A stretch of 64,000 bases of DNA from Aminipila terrae (GTDB lineage Bacteria > Bacillota > Clostridia > Peptostreptococcales > Anaerovoracaceae): NCBI RefSeq assembly GCF_010120715.1, contig NZ_CP047591.1:744001-808000 (forward strand), written 5' to 3'. Within the stretch, counting starts at the first letter, position 1, and each line of letters begins with the position of its first letter. Shown piece by piece: positions 16,785 through 25,806 of this stretch. The notes below the pieces were generated by a model. It had not been told where the DNA came from, searched no databases, and worked only from the letters and a program-made list of their open reading frames with translations. Both the position numbers and the translations under genes were made by a program.

Positions 16785-17675
16785 TTACTTTTTCCCTGGG
16801 TAAGTTAAAAACTTTTGATTCAGATATTCTGTGAATTCCGTTACACAATCTGGCAAATAGGTATTTTCTTTATAAATCAGATCTATTCTGGATTCGATGA
16901 AGCAATCCTCAATGGGCTTGCAGATAATCTCAGAATCAGTAAGCATATCTGTGACAGAAGCTGGTACCAATCCGATACCTGCCCCTTGACCAGCCAGAGC
17001 AGTCAGAGTCCTGGCATCATCACACACGCACTTAAAATAAACAGGTATCCTGGCGTTTTCAAACTGACTCTTTATCACTTTTTCCCAGCGTCTGTATAAA
17101 ATAATTGGAAGAGCCGAAAGATCTTTCAGGCTTACAGTTGCTCTGCTGTCCGGAAACAGGGATGGCAGTCCTATGGACACAAGTGCTTCAGACTTTAGTG
17201 GTTTTATCTCCATATCCATCGCGGTATACGGTGTTCGGATCACAGCTATATGCAGAATGTCAGAGCGGATCTTATCAATCAGCTCGTATGTGTTTGCTTC
17301 GTACACCTCAAATCTGACTCCCGGATGCTGTTTCATAAAGTCTGCAATCCACGCTGTACCCATTGAACAAACCACTGAAGATACAATGCCGATTCGAATT
17401 GTCCCAGCCTCTTCAGCTGCACACTCACGCATTTCCTCCTGTGTAATCCTGCTGATCTCCAGCAGGACAGTGGCTTTATCGTAGAGCTTCTTCCCTGCAT
17501 CGGTTAACTGTATTTGTCGTTGTCCCCTTCTAAACAGAATACATCCGAATTCATCCTCCAGTAATTTTATCTGGGCACTTAGGGGTGGCTGGGAAACAAA
17601 CAGTTTTTTGGCTGCACCATTGATAGTCCCTTCTTCTACAATTGTGACAAAATAGTGTAATTGCTTTAAATTCAT
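16785..17675 (-). CDS. LysR-family regulator (296 aa), divergent from the ABC exporter
   Basis: The N-terminal LysR winged helix is MNLKQLHYFVTIVEEGTINGAAKKLFVSQPPLSAQIKLLEDEFG (1-44), followed by a periplasmic-binding-like co-inducer domain (TIRIGIVSSVVCSMGTAWIADFMKQHPGVRFEVYEA). Start at 17675 with TGGAGG 5 bases upstream; the codon at 17690 is rejected. Divergent arrangement with the ABC operon (131 bp between starts) and a T-N11-A-like dyad in the gap suggest that it regulates those genes in response to a small ligand. Confidence 0.9.
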   Translation of the reverse strand: MNLKQLHYFVTIVEEGTINGAAKKLFVSQPPLSAQIKLLEDEFGCILFRRGQRQIQLTDAGKKLYDKATVLLEISRITQEEMRECAAEEAGTIRIGIVSSVVCSMGTAWIADFMKQHPGVRFEVYEANTYELIDKIRSDILHIAVIRTPYTAMDMEIKPLKSEALVSIGLPSLFPDSRATVSLKDLSALPIILYRRWEKVIKSQFENARIPVYFKCVCDDARTLTALAGQGAGIGLVPASVTDMLTDSEIICKPIEDCFIESRIDLIYKENTYLPDCVTEFTEYLNQKFLTYPGKK

Positions 17676-17735
17676 AGGTCCTCCATACAATAAATATATA
17701 ACAGTTATATTATATAAGTATACTTTTCTGCAAAC

Positions 17736-17752
17736 TATATGTTTTTCATATA
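17736..17752. promoter_or_regulatory. Candidate LysR box in the divergent promoter
   Basis: TATATG-TTTTT-CATATA, a 6-bp perfect dyad with a 5-bp centre matching the T-N11-A rule for LysR-type operators. It lies 54 bp before the ABC operon start, near a TATAAT-like element at 17762. Confidence 0.5.
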
Positions 17753-17805
17753 CTTGATTATGATATAATAAAAAGAAAAAAAAATCAATTACAGGGGGCT
17801 TAATT

Positions 17806-19524
17806 TTGAAAAAACTATTGATTTATTTAAAAAATTATAAAAAAGAAAGCATTCTGGGTCCGCTTTTTAAATTGTTGGAAGCAACCTTTGAATTGTTTGT
17901 CCCCCTAGTGGTGGCTGCAGTTATTGACCACGGGATTATGCGGGGAGATATAAATTATATCACTTATATGTTTCTAATTTTGATAGGACTTGGAATTCTG
18001 GGGGTTTTAAGTTCCATTACCGCTCAATATTATGCGGCTAAAGCATCCACCGGGTTTGGAAAGGAACTTCGGCATGCACTGTTTTTTCATATTCAGGGAT
18101 TGTCCTATTCCGAAATGGATGCCCTTGGCACCTCAACCATGATTACCAGAATGACAAGCGATATGAATCAGGTACAGTCTGGCGTTAATATGACCTTGCG
18201 TTTGTTGCTTCGTTCACCTTTTATCGTATTTGGTGCCATGATTATGGCCTTTACCATTGACTTTCGATCCGGACTCCTATTTGCTGCAGCCATTTTTATA
18301 CTGTCTGTTGTAGTTCTGGGCATCATGCTCTGGTGTATTCCCTTATACAAAAAGACACAGGCAAAACTGGACCTGGTTCTCCGTATGGTACGGGAAAATC
18401 TTACCGGGGTACGGGTTATCCGAGCTTTTTGCCTGGAAGAGGAGGAAACACGAAAATTTCAGTGCAGAAATGAGGAACTGGCCAAAGCTCAGAAATACGT
18501 GGGTCGTATCTCATCCCTGATGAATCCGTTAACGTACATAATCATCAATATATTCATTGTTTTTCTCATCTGGGCCAGTGCAATACGCGTAGATACAGGC
18601 ATTATCACCCAGGGGGCAGTTGTTGCTCTGTATAACTACATGTCACAGATTCTTGTAGAACTTATTAAGCTTGCAAACCTCATTATCACAATCAATAAAT
18701 CCGTGGCGTGCGGAAACCGGATTCAGGATGTTTTTGAGGTTTCATCCAGCCTTACTCTGAAAGATTATATGCCGGCAATAAACCCAAGTGATTATATTAT
18801 TGAGTTCTGCCATGTAAATCTTTGTTATAGCAATGCAGGAGGCAATGCATTGGCTGATATTGATTTTAAAGTCAGACCGGGGGAGATTATCGGTATCATT
18901 GGGGGGACAGGCTCCGGAAAAACCTCTCTGGTGAATATGATTCCACGATTTTACGATGCCACAGAAGGAAAAATCCTCTTAGATGGGGTCAATATAAAGG
19001 ATTATCCTCTGAAAGTCCTGAGAGACAAAATAGGAGTCGTCCCTCAGCAGGCAGTGCTTTTTAAAGGTACCATTCGGGATAATATAAAGTGGGGAAGACA
19101 AAATGCCACAGATGAAGAAATATTCCAAGCCCTGTCCCTGGCACAAGCCAAAGAAGTAGTGGATAGTAAAGGCGGTTTGGATTATATGATTGAACAGAAT
19201 GGGAAGAATCTGTCCGGTGGTCAGAAACAACGCTTCACCATTGCCAGAGCGCTGGTGAAAAATCCTGACTTACTTATCCTGGATGACAGTGCCTCTGCAC
19301 TGGATTTTTCCACAGATGCTGCCCTTCGGAAGGCTCTTGCTGAAATGGAAATCCGTCCAACCATGTTCATCGTTTCACAGCGTACATCCTCTATCCAGCA
19401 TTGTGACAGAATTATTGTAATGGAGGATGGTTGCATTGCAGGCATTGGAACTAGTGAAGACCTGCTGCACTCATGCCAGGTATATCGGGAAATTTATGAG
19501 TCACAATTCACAAGGGAGAATTAG
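17806..19524 (+). CDS. ABC exporter half-transporter with degenerate ATP site (572 aa, TTG start)
   Basis: Type IV exporter: six-helix membrane domain (about 1-310), then an ATPase with Walker A GGTGSGKTS, Q-loop VPQQAVLF, signature LSGGQKQR and Walker B LLILDDSASALD. The residue after the Walker B Asp is Asp, not the catalytic Glu, and the H-loop reads VSQRTSS (Gln for His). That pattern marks the non-hydrolysing NBD of heterodimeric exporters (BmrC, TM287, LmrC). Partner is the next gene, 6 bp downstream. TTG start at 17806, 7 bases after AGGGGG. Likely exports drugs or amphiphiles. Confidence 0.92.
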   Translation: MKKLLIYLKNYKKESILGPLFKLLEATFELFVPLVVAAVIDHGIMRGDINYITYMFLILIGLGILGVLSSITAQYYAAKASTGFGKELRHALFFHIQGLSYSEMDALGTSTMITRMTSDMNQVQSGVNMTLRLLLRSPFIVFGAMIMAFTIDFRSGLLFAAAIFILSVVVLGIMLWCIPLYKKTQAKLDLVLRMVRENLTGVRVIRAFCLEEEETRKFQCRNEELAKAQKYVGRISSLMNPLTYIIINIFIVFLIWASAIRVDTGIITQGAVVALYNYMSQILVELIKLANLIITINKSVACGNRIQDVFEVSSSLTLKDYMPAINPSDYIIEFCHVNLCYSNAGGNALADIDFKVRPGEIIGIIGGTGSGKTSLVNMIPRFYDATEGKILLDGVNIKDYPLKVLRDKIGVVPQQAVLFKGTIRDNIKWGRQNATDEEIFQALSLAQAKEVVDSKGGLDYMIEQNGKNLSGGQKQRFTIARALVKNPDLLILDDSASALDFSTDAALRKALAEMEIRPTMFIVSQRTSSIQHCDRIIVMEDGCIAGIGTSEDLLHSCQVYREIYESQFTREN

Positions 19525-19530
19525 AATTTC

Positions 19531-21297
19531 ATGAAAGATTTAAGAAAAACAGATAAATTCAGGAAGAATACTTTAATAAAAGTCCTGCATCACATCAGGC
19601 ATTACTGGATGTTTTTAATTTCATCCATCCTTTTAGCAGCAATAACCGTAGCACTGACCCTCTATGTGCCTATACTCATTGGCAACACTATTGACCTGAT
19701 TTTGGGAAAAGGACAGGTTAATTTCTCGGGTATCTTTCATTTGCTTACAAAAATTACCATTGTTGTATGCTCTACTTCACTTTTGCAATGGCTTATGAAC
19801 ATCATCAACAACAAAATAGCCTTCCATGTCATACGTGATATTCGCAAGGAAGCATTTGAAAAAATTGAAACTTTGCCTCTAAAATATATTGATTCTCATG
19901 CTTATGGTGAAATTGTCAGCAGAATTATTTCCGATGTTGACCAGTTTACTGATGGCTTATTGCTTGGATTCACACAGCTGTTTACAGGTATTATTACCAT
20001 ATTGGGTACGCTGTTTTTCATGTTCTCCTTAAATTGGAAAATTGCTCTTTTAGTAGTGGTTCTTACGCCGCTTTCCTTGTTGGTAGCCAGGTTTATAGCA
20101 AGAAAGACCTACCGCATGTTCTGGCTTCAGTCAGAAGCCAGAGGTGAACAGACTGCTTTGATTGATGAGATGATTAATAATCAGAAAGTTGTGCAGGCCT
20201 TTTCACACGAACCGGAAGTAATAGAACAGTTTGATGAAATTAATAACCGTCTTGCTGACTATTCCTTTCGTGCAACATTTTTTTCTTCCATTACAAACCC
20301 TGCTACCCGTTTCATCAACAGTATAGTCTATGCTGGAGTGGGACTTGTAGGAGCCTTAAGTTGTATTACCTCTGGGGGGACATTTACAGTGGGCCAGCTC
20401 TCATGCTTTTTAAGCTATGCCAGCCAGTATACCAAACCTTTCAATGAAATTTCCGGAGTGATAACAGAACTTCAAAATGCACTGGCATGTGCAGCCAGGG
20501 TATTTGAGCTCATGGAAGAAGAATCCCAGGTTGGGGAAAAGATTGACGCCACAGTCCTTAAAAATATTGAAGGAAATGTGTCCATAAAAAATGCAGACTT
20601 TTCCTATGCCCCTGATAAAAAACTCATTGAAAACCTGAACCTTACCGTAACCTCTGGACAGCGTATTGCCATAGTAGGACCGACTGGATGCGGCAAAACC
20701 ACAATCATCAATCTGCTCATGCGTTTTTATGATGTGGACAGTGGCAGCATTCAAGTGGAGGAAAATGATATTCGGGAGGTAACCCGCAAAAGTCTCCGGA
20801 GCAGCTATGGCATGGTCCTTCAGGAAACCTGGCTAAAGGCCGGAAGTATCCGGGAAAATATCATCATGGGCAGCCCTGAGGCTACAGATGAAGAAGTCAT
20901 TGCAGCAGCTAAAGCCTCTCATGCGCACAATTTCATTATGAACCTGCCTCACGGTTACGATACTATAATCAATGAGGATGGAGGAAGCCTTTCCCAAGGG
21001 CAAAAACAGCTTTTATGCATTACCCGTGTGATGCTGTGTCTCCCTCCTATACTAATCCTGGACGAAGCAACTTCATCCATCGATACCCGTACAGAGTTAA
21101 AAATACAAGAAGCCTTTGCCCTCCTTATGCAGGGAAGAACCAGCTTTATTGTGGCACATCGACTGTCAACTATCAGGGACGCAGATATTATCCTTGTTAT
21201 GAAAAATGGTCGTGTTATTGAACAGGGTAATCATGAAGAACTTTTAAAAAAGAATGGGTTCTATACATCACTCTACAACAGCCAGTTTGAGGTATAG
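19531..21297 (+). CDS. ABC exporter half-transporter with catalytic ATP site (588 aa)
   Basis: Membrane domain (about 20-330) and ATPase with Walker A GPTGCGKTT, Walker B ILILDEATSSID (catalytic Glu present) and H-loop VAHRLST. Its signature is LSQGQKQ rather than LSGGQ. In a heterodimer this signature faces the degenerate site of the partner, so the substitutions in the two genes complement each other: one canonical and one degenerate site. Together they should make one heterodimeric multidrug-type exporter, with the divergent LysR as likely regulator. Confidence 0.93.
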   Translation: MKDLRKTDKFRKNTLIKVLHHIRHYWMFLISSILLAAITVALTLYVPILIGNTIDLILGKGQVNFSGIFHLLTKITIVVCSTSLLQWLMNIINNKIAFHVIRDIRKEAFEKIETLPLKYIDSHAYGEIVSRIISDVDQFTDGLLLGFTQLFTGIITILGTLFFMFSLNWKIALLVVVLTPLSLLVARFIARKTYRMFWLQSEARGEQTALIDEMINNQKVVQAFSHEPEVIEQFDEINNRLADYSFRATFFSSITNPATRFINSIVYAGVGLVGALSCITSGGTFTVGQLSCFLSYASQYTKPFNEISGVITELQNALACAARVFELMEEESQVGEKIDATVLKNIEGNVSIKNADFSYAPDKKLIENLNLTVTSGQRIAIVGPTGCGKTTIINLLMRFYDVDSGSIQVEENDIREVTRKSLRSSYGMVLQETWLKAGSIRENIIMGSPEATDEEVIAAAKASHAHNFIMNLPHGYDTIINEDGGSLSQGQKQLLCITRVMLCLPPILILDEATSSIDTRTELKIQEAFALLMQGRTSFIVAHRLSTIRDADIILVMKNGRVIEQGNHEELLKKNGFYTSLYNSQFEV

Positions 21298-21404
21298 CAT
21301 CCACCATGATCAGATTCATAAATCGAAGCAATTGCAAAATATGTTCTATGGTTTTTAACAAAAACCAAATTTGGCTGGGATTTTATGACTAAAGATTTTA
21401 ATTA

Positions 21405-21703
21405 CGAAGTGCCACAATGAAATTATAAGAGAATAAGTATTTTGCTCTTATAATTATAAAAAACAAAACCCACGGTAGCATTTTGGGCAAATGCTACCGT
21501 ATTTTATGAAAGTTGAAACTTTATTGGTAGCCATTTCAAAAAAAGGCTTGGAATGTGTCAAAACTAATAGGTAAAGATGCAAAAAGCTACCGAGATTTAA
21601 GTAAAAATGATAATCATGGCAGCACCAACAGATAGACAATAAAAATGGAATTTTATTTCACTTTTCTACCTGGAAGAGAGCTTATCACTTTGCAACAGCC
21701 CTT
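21405..21703. repeat. Approximately 300-bp hairpin-bearing repeat, copy 1
   Basis: Fills the gap after the ABC operon. Clearly homologous to 57526-57851. It holds a perfect 11-bp stem AATTATAAGAG / CTCTTATAATT (21421-21455) and a perfect 12-bp stem ACGGTAGCATTT / AAATGCTACCGT (21472-21500). A conserved stretch encodes KLIGKDAKSYRDLSKNDNHGS on the plus strand, but the frame here has stops. It ends in TTTGCAACAGCCC (21690-21702), the kind of terminal sequence found at IS1182-like elements. Probably the decayed remnant or a non-autonomous derivative of a mobile element; 21298-21404 shows nothing else. Confidence 0.7.
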
Positions 21704-21707
21704 ATAT

Positions 21708-22601
21708 TTAAATACTTATTTCACCAGTAGCAAGAGTAACTGCAAATCCTCCGACTTTTACTTTTTCTCTGCCATCCTCCAACACAATCTGTGTTGCTAT
21801 CCGTGAGGGCCTCCCCATTTTTTCTCCCTGTATGACCGTGTTAATATGATCTTTTTTAACAATCCCCAAATCATAGAGATAGTAAGCTAAAGCCCCATTT
21901 GATGTTCCTGTAGCGGCTTCCTCGTCAATATCATATAAAGGGGCAAAGTTTCTCGCATGAATATTTCCGTCCCTGGCCTTTAATGTAAAGGCATGAACCC
22001 CCACCACTCCATACTGCTTTGATAATTCAGTAAGAGCTTTAAAGTCAGGATTAATCTTTTCCAGTTCATCTTCATTCCGAACAGGCATCATAATATCGAT
22101 TAATCCCGTTGACACCTTTTTGGGAAGCAGTTCTATGTCTGGATATTCATCACTCCTGCCCTGGTTTTCTGAATCCAGACCCATAATAGCATATAATGCT
22201 TTTGTTGCCTCTCCTGCTGGAATCGTTTCAAAGATTTCAGGATCTCCCATATCCATCAGAATTGAACTGTCATTTACAACAATATTCAGTTCACCTGCTA
22301 AGGTCTCATTTATGTAGGTTTTACCCGGTTTAATCATTCCTTCCCTGAGTAATGTATAAAAGGAACCGATTGTTGCATGTCCGCACAGGTCAACTTCTGC
22401 TGCAGGGGTAAAATATCTGACATTAAACCGTTCACTACCTAATATCTTTATAAATGCAGTTTCAGAATATCTAAGTTCCGCTGCGGTTTTAACCATCACG
22501 TCATCTGAAGGAAAATCCCTTCCACTGGGAAGAATAACCACCCCAGCAGGATTCCCTCCAAATATCTGATCCGTAAAAGCATCCACAATACTAAATTTCA
22601 C
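21708..22601 (-). CDS. PhzF-family isomerase (about 297 aa)
   Basis: Full PhzF/diaminopimelate-epimerase fold: VDAFTDQIFGGNPAGVVILP at the N-terminus (with conserved Asn-Pro-Ala), FTPAAEVDLCGHATIGS with the family's CGHAT motif, and GTSNGALAYYL with the GTSNG loop. Family members catalyse cofactor-free isomerisations. The start is ambiguous: GTG at 22601 has AAAGGGTG upstream; TTG at 22619 abuts the previous stop. It is the last gene of a three-gene operon with an aminotransferase and an ornithine-cyclodeaminase-like gene, suggesting joint amino-acid chemistry. The exact reaction is unknown. Confidence 0.88.
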   Translation of the reverse strand: MKFSIVDAFTDQIFGGNPAGVVILPSGRDFPSDDVMVKTAAELRYSETAFIKILGSERFNVRYFTPAAEVDLCGHATIGSFYTLLREGMIKPGKTYINETLAGELNIVVNDSSILMDMGDPEIFETIPAGEATKALYAIMGLDSENQGRSDEYPDIELLPKKVSTGLIDIMMPVRNEDELEKINPDFKALTELSKQYGVVGVHAFTLKARDGNIHARNFAPLYDIDEEAATGTSNGALAYYLYDLGIVKKDHINTVIQGEKMGRPSRIATQIVLEDGREKVKVGGFAVTLATGEISI

Positions 22602-22619
22602 TGTACTCACCCTTTCCAA

Positions 22620-23604
22620 TTAAATAAATTCAAAATACGTTCCTAATCCACTCTTTCTGGCAGTATCATATACCTTCACTGCGGTGACATTATCCTGTAT
22701 TCCCATTCCTGTAGTGTCAAATATAGTTATTTCTTCATCACTTTCTCTTCCGGTTTTTTCCCCTGCTAAAAGCTGACCAATTTCCCCATAAATATCGTTC
22801 TCTTTTATAATTCCGGAGATAATGGCGTTTCTGGTTTCACCTCTGCTAATGCATTGTGCAACACTGTCGTTTACGACTTTTGCCCCTTTGAATATTTCAG
22901 GGTCCCACTCATTTTTTCCCGCCATATCTGCGCCTACTGCTACAATGTGCATGCCTGGCTTCACTAAAGATTTGTCTACCAGATACTTCTTTGATGGGGT
23001 TGTGGAGATAGCAATATCCACATTTTTCATAGCTTCTTCCGGAGTACCGCAAATGATCACTGCTGCGTTGGTATTTTTTCTACATCTTCTTTATACTGAG
23101 GCAGTTCTTCTTTATATTCACTAAAAACCCGTATCTCCTGAATATCCATCACCTGGCACAAAGCATATACCTGCATTCTTGCCTGTCCCCTGCTCCGAAA
23201 ACTGCCACGGTCTTTGAGTCTTTCCGAGCCAGTAGTTTGGACGAAATGGCCCCAGCTGCGCCAGTTCTGATTCCCGTAATCAGACTGCCATCCATCACAC
23301 AAAGAGGAGCTCCATTTTTTCCATCAAATAACAGTATTGTGCCTATCATAGTAGGAAGGTCATTGTTTTTTCCATTGTCATAAAAGCCCGAAGCAATCTT
23401 CACGGAAATCCTTTCATTTAACTTGTTATAGCAGGATTTAATATCCGTTTCCCCGTTGTTTTCGGGCATTTCCATAGATACGATATCTGGCTGTTGTACT
23501 TTTCCTGCATTATATGAAATGTAACCTTCTTCAACAGCATGGATAACCTCTTCCATAGATAACGCCTGTTCTACATCTTTTAAACTGAGTAATAAAGTTT
23601 TCAT
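22620..23604 (-). CDS. Ornithine cyclodeaminase/mu-crystallin family protein, interrupted by two one-base deletions
   Basis: Three pieces in different frames join to about 328 aa, the family length. Start at 23604 after AAGGAGG. N-terminal part has LPTMIGTILLFDGKNGAPLCVMDGSLITGIRTGAAGAISSKLLA; the NAD loop VFGAGGQARMQVYAL is restored by one G in the run at 23187-23190; NTNAAVIICGTPEEA by one A in the run at 23074-23079; then PGMHIVAVGADMAGKNEWDP. Members are NAD(P)-dependent imine reductases or cyclodeaminases (ornithine to proline, ketimine reduction). The two homopolymer losses suggest sequence error, though true inactivation cannot be excluded. Confidence 0.82.
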
Positions 23605-23667
23605 ACCTACCTCCTTATTGTCCAGGTAAGCCTGCCTGGGCAAGCTTACCTGAACTTTAACAAATCA

Positions 23668-24792
23668 CTAGACAAATTTTTCTTCAATTAGAAACTCCTC
23701 AAATTTAGCCAGGCTTTCTGGTACTCCTTTACGTCCATAACCCATTCTGAAATATTCACCTTCCATGTCATAAATATCAGAAGGTAACAACAATACACCT
23801 TTTTTGTCAACTGCAAGCTGACAAAATTCTTTAACTGGCATATCAATCAGCAGTTTATGAAAGGCAACTGGTCCACAGGTTATTGCTTTTTTCTCAAACA
23901 AATTTGGATACTTATCAAAAAATTTATCAACTAATTTTAAATTATCTTTAATTATATTTTTGCTTCTCTCTAATAGCTGGTCACTATGTCTTAATGCTAC
24001 TTTAGATAGAAATTCGGATGGAGCCGAATCACAGATGCTCATATAGTGTTTGAATTTAACTACCTTTTCTAACGTTTCATGATCCTTTGTTACCAACCAG
24101 CCTACTCTGAGTCCTGCAAGGCCATAGGCTTTGGACATTACACCCAAAGACACACATTTATGGTAATAGTCAGCCATCCATTCTCTCTTTTCACCATCCA
24201 GCTCTAATCCTTTATATACTTCGTCAGAGAACAGATAAATATCATGTTTCTTACAAATATCACATAACTGCTTTATCTCCTCATTTGTAAAGGTATATCC
24301 TGTAGGATTGTTAGGAGAATTAACAGCAATTACTTTCGTATTGGGTTTTATTAGTGCTTCAAGGGCATCAAAATCTACCACCCATTTTTCCCCATCATCC
24401 TTTATATACCATTTTGAAAATTCACAATTTGGAACGGAATTGGCTACTTCATACGCTGACTGGTAGTTTGGATACATGGCAATCATGTGATCCCCTTCAT
24501 TAAGCATTACATTCATATAACCGAAGATAGCTTCCTGGGCCCCATGAAAAACCAGTACATCCTCTGTAGTCATATCTTTATATAGTCCAGCAATTAACTC
24601 CCTCAGCTCAGGGTCTCCCCAGGTTTCAGTATAGCCCAGCCACTGATTTAAATAGGCCTCTTCGGCGCCCTTCTCCATGTCCAGTAATTCCCTGGTGGAC
24701 ATGGATTCGCAGTCTGATTGCGTTAGTAAATAAGGTGCGGTAAATTCATAAATTCCAAAGTAACATTCAAGTTTAAAATCATTAATTTTCAT
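23668..24792 (-). CDS. PLP-dependent class I/II aminotransferase (374 aa)
   Basis: Fold type I enzyme: SPNNPTGYTFTNEEI (about 156-170), DEVYKGLEL, and the Schiff-base lysine in GVMSKAYGLAGLRVGW (about 220). First gene of the operon with the OCD-like and PhzF genes, 63 bp upstream. N-terminus starts MKINDFKLECYFGIYEFTAPYLLTQSDCESM, typical of a clostridial subgroup with small amino acid or arginine-like substrates; specificity is not readable. A divergent promoter region of 228 bp separates it from the B3/4 gene. Confidence 0.9.
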   Translation of the reverse strand: MKINDFKLECYFGIYEFTAPYLLTQSDCESMSTRELLDMEKGAEEAYLNQWLGYTETWGDPELRELIAGLYKDMTTEDVLVFHGAQEAIFGYMNVMLNEGDHMIAMYPNYQSAYEVANSVPNCEFSKWYIKDDGEKWVVDFDALEALIKPNTKVIAVNSPNNPTGYTFTNEEIKQLCDICKKHDIYLFSDEVYKGLELDGEKREWMADYYHKCVSLGVMSKAYGLAGLRVGWLVTKDHETLEKVVKFKHYMSICDSAPSEFLSKVALRHSDQLLERSKNIIKDNLKLVDKFFDKYPNLFEKKAITCGPVAFHKLLIDMPVKEFCQLAVDKKGVLLLPSDIYDMEGEYFRMGYGRKGVPESLAKFEEFLIEEKFV

Positions 24793-25020
24793 TTTTCATC
24801 CTCCGTTTTTTAGATTTTTTAATATGCGCAAATTATTATTTTTCAGGGCCCTTCTTTGGTATTTGACTAGATAATAACACGCTTTTTTCATATAAAACAC
24901 AACCAATTAAAAAAATAAAACCAACCAACTTTATTTCACTTCATCCGTTTAGTTGAATAAAAAACATGAACCTGTTATAATCGGGCTATAACAGGTTACT
25001 TCTTTGAACAGGAGGATAAA

Positions 25021-25695
25021 ATGAATTTTATTTTAGATGATAGTTTAGCGAATCTGGGTATTCATGACATTGTAATCGCCATTGTCCATGGGGTGGACCC
25101 AGCTGCTGTGTTAACAGATGAATTTCTAGAAACCTTAGAATGCAGAGAAAAAAAAGCACTGGCTCTTACACCAGATGAACTGGATCAGGATCCGGTCATT
25201 TCTGGTTATAAAGATTTAGTGCAAAAGGTGGGCAGAAGCCAAAAGAAAAATCCTCCAACTGCAGAAGCTTTAATAAAAAACATTCAGAGAAGAGGATCAA
25301 TGCCTAGAATTAATAGTATTGTTGATATTTATAATACAGAAACACTAAATTCCTATCTTTCAATTGGCGCTCATGACTTAGAGAAGATTAAATTTCCAAT
25401 TGAATTTACTATTTCCAAAAGAGAAGATATCTTCTATCCCATTATGGCCCCTGAAAAAAAGGTTGCAGATTATGATTATCTATATCGTGACCAGCAGGGT
25501 ATCCTGGCGTATTTGGACTGTCGGGATTCTGAACTTTATAAAATCGGCGAGGAAACAAAGAACGTGCTATTTGTCATACAGGGTAATGAAAATACTTCTG
25601 CACTCTACCGCCAGGAGGCTTTAGAACGTATCTGCAAGAGTCTCAAAGAAATAATGCCTATGTTGGAATATAGCATACAGGTAATATCCATATAA
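25021..25695 (+). CDS. B3/B4 tRNA-binding-domain protein (224 aa)
   Basis: The whole protein is the B3/4 domain of the phenylalanyl-tRNA synthetase beta chain as a free-standing unit (VGRSQKKNPPTAEALIKNIQRRGSMPRINSIVDIYN, then LAYLDCRDSELYKIGEETKNVLFVIQGNENTS). Stand-alone forms are thought to edit or sense mischarged tRNA or amino acids. ACAGGAGGATAAA gives the start. Divergent from the aminotransferase operon, and closed by the terminator at 25724-25773. Confidence 0.88.
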   Translation: MNFILDDSLANLGIHDIVIAIVHGVDPAAVLTDEFLETLECREKKALALTPDELDQDPVISGYKDLVQKVGRSQKKNPPTAEALIKNIQRRGSMPRINSIVDIYNTETLNSYLSIGAHDLEKIKFPIEFTISKREDIFYPIMAPEKKVADYDYLYRDQQGILAYLDCRDSELYKIGEETKNVLFVIQGNENTSALYRQEALERICKSLKEIMPMLEYSIQVISI

Positions 25696-25723
25696 GTTTA
25701 CCTCTGTGTTTTTACTATTAAGT

Positions 25724-25773
25724 AAACGGCTGTGCAGGAAGCCTTTGCTCCGGGACTTTCAGCACAGCCGTTT
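25724..25773. terminator. Terminator-like hairpin after the B3/4 gene
   Basis: Perfect 12-bp stem AAACGGCTGTGC (25724-25735) with GCACAGCCGTTT (25762-25773), 26-nt loop. Lies 28 bp past the B3/4 stop and before the convergent GH18 gene. Confidence 0.75.
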
Positions 25774-25806
25774 ATAAGATATTCTTTTAAATAATCTATC
25801 TAAATT

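Noticed and set aside
16755..16790. AT-rich inverted repeat AGTAATTAATTACT as LysR operator
   Set aside because: It lies at the 3' end of the LysR gene, over its stop codon, far from any promoter; more likely a terminator-like fold.
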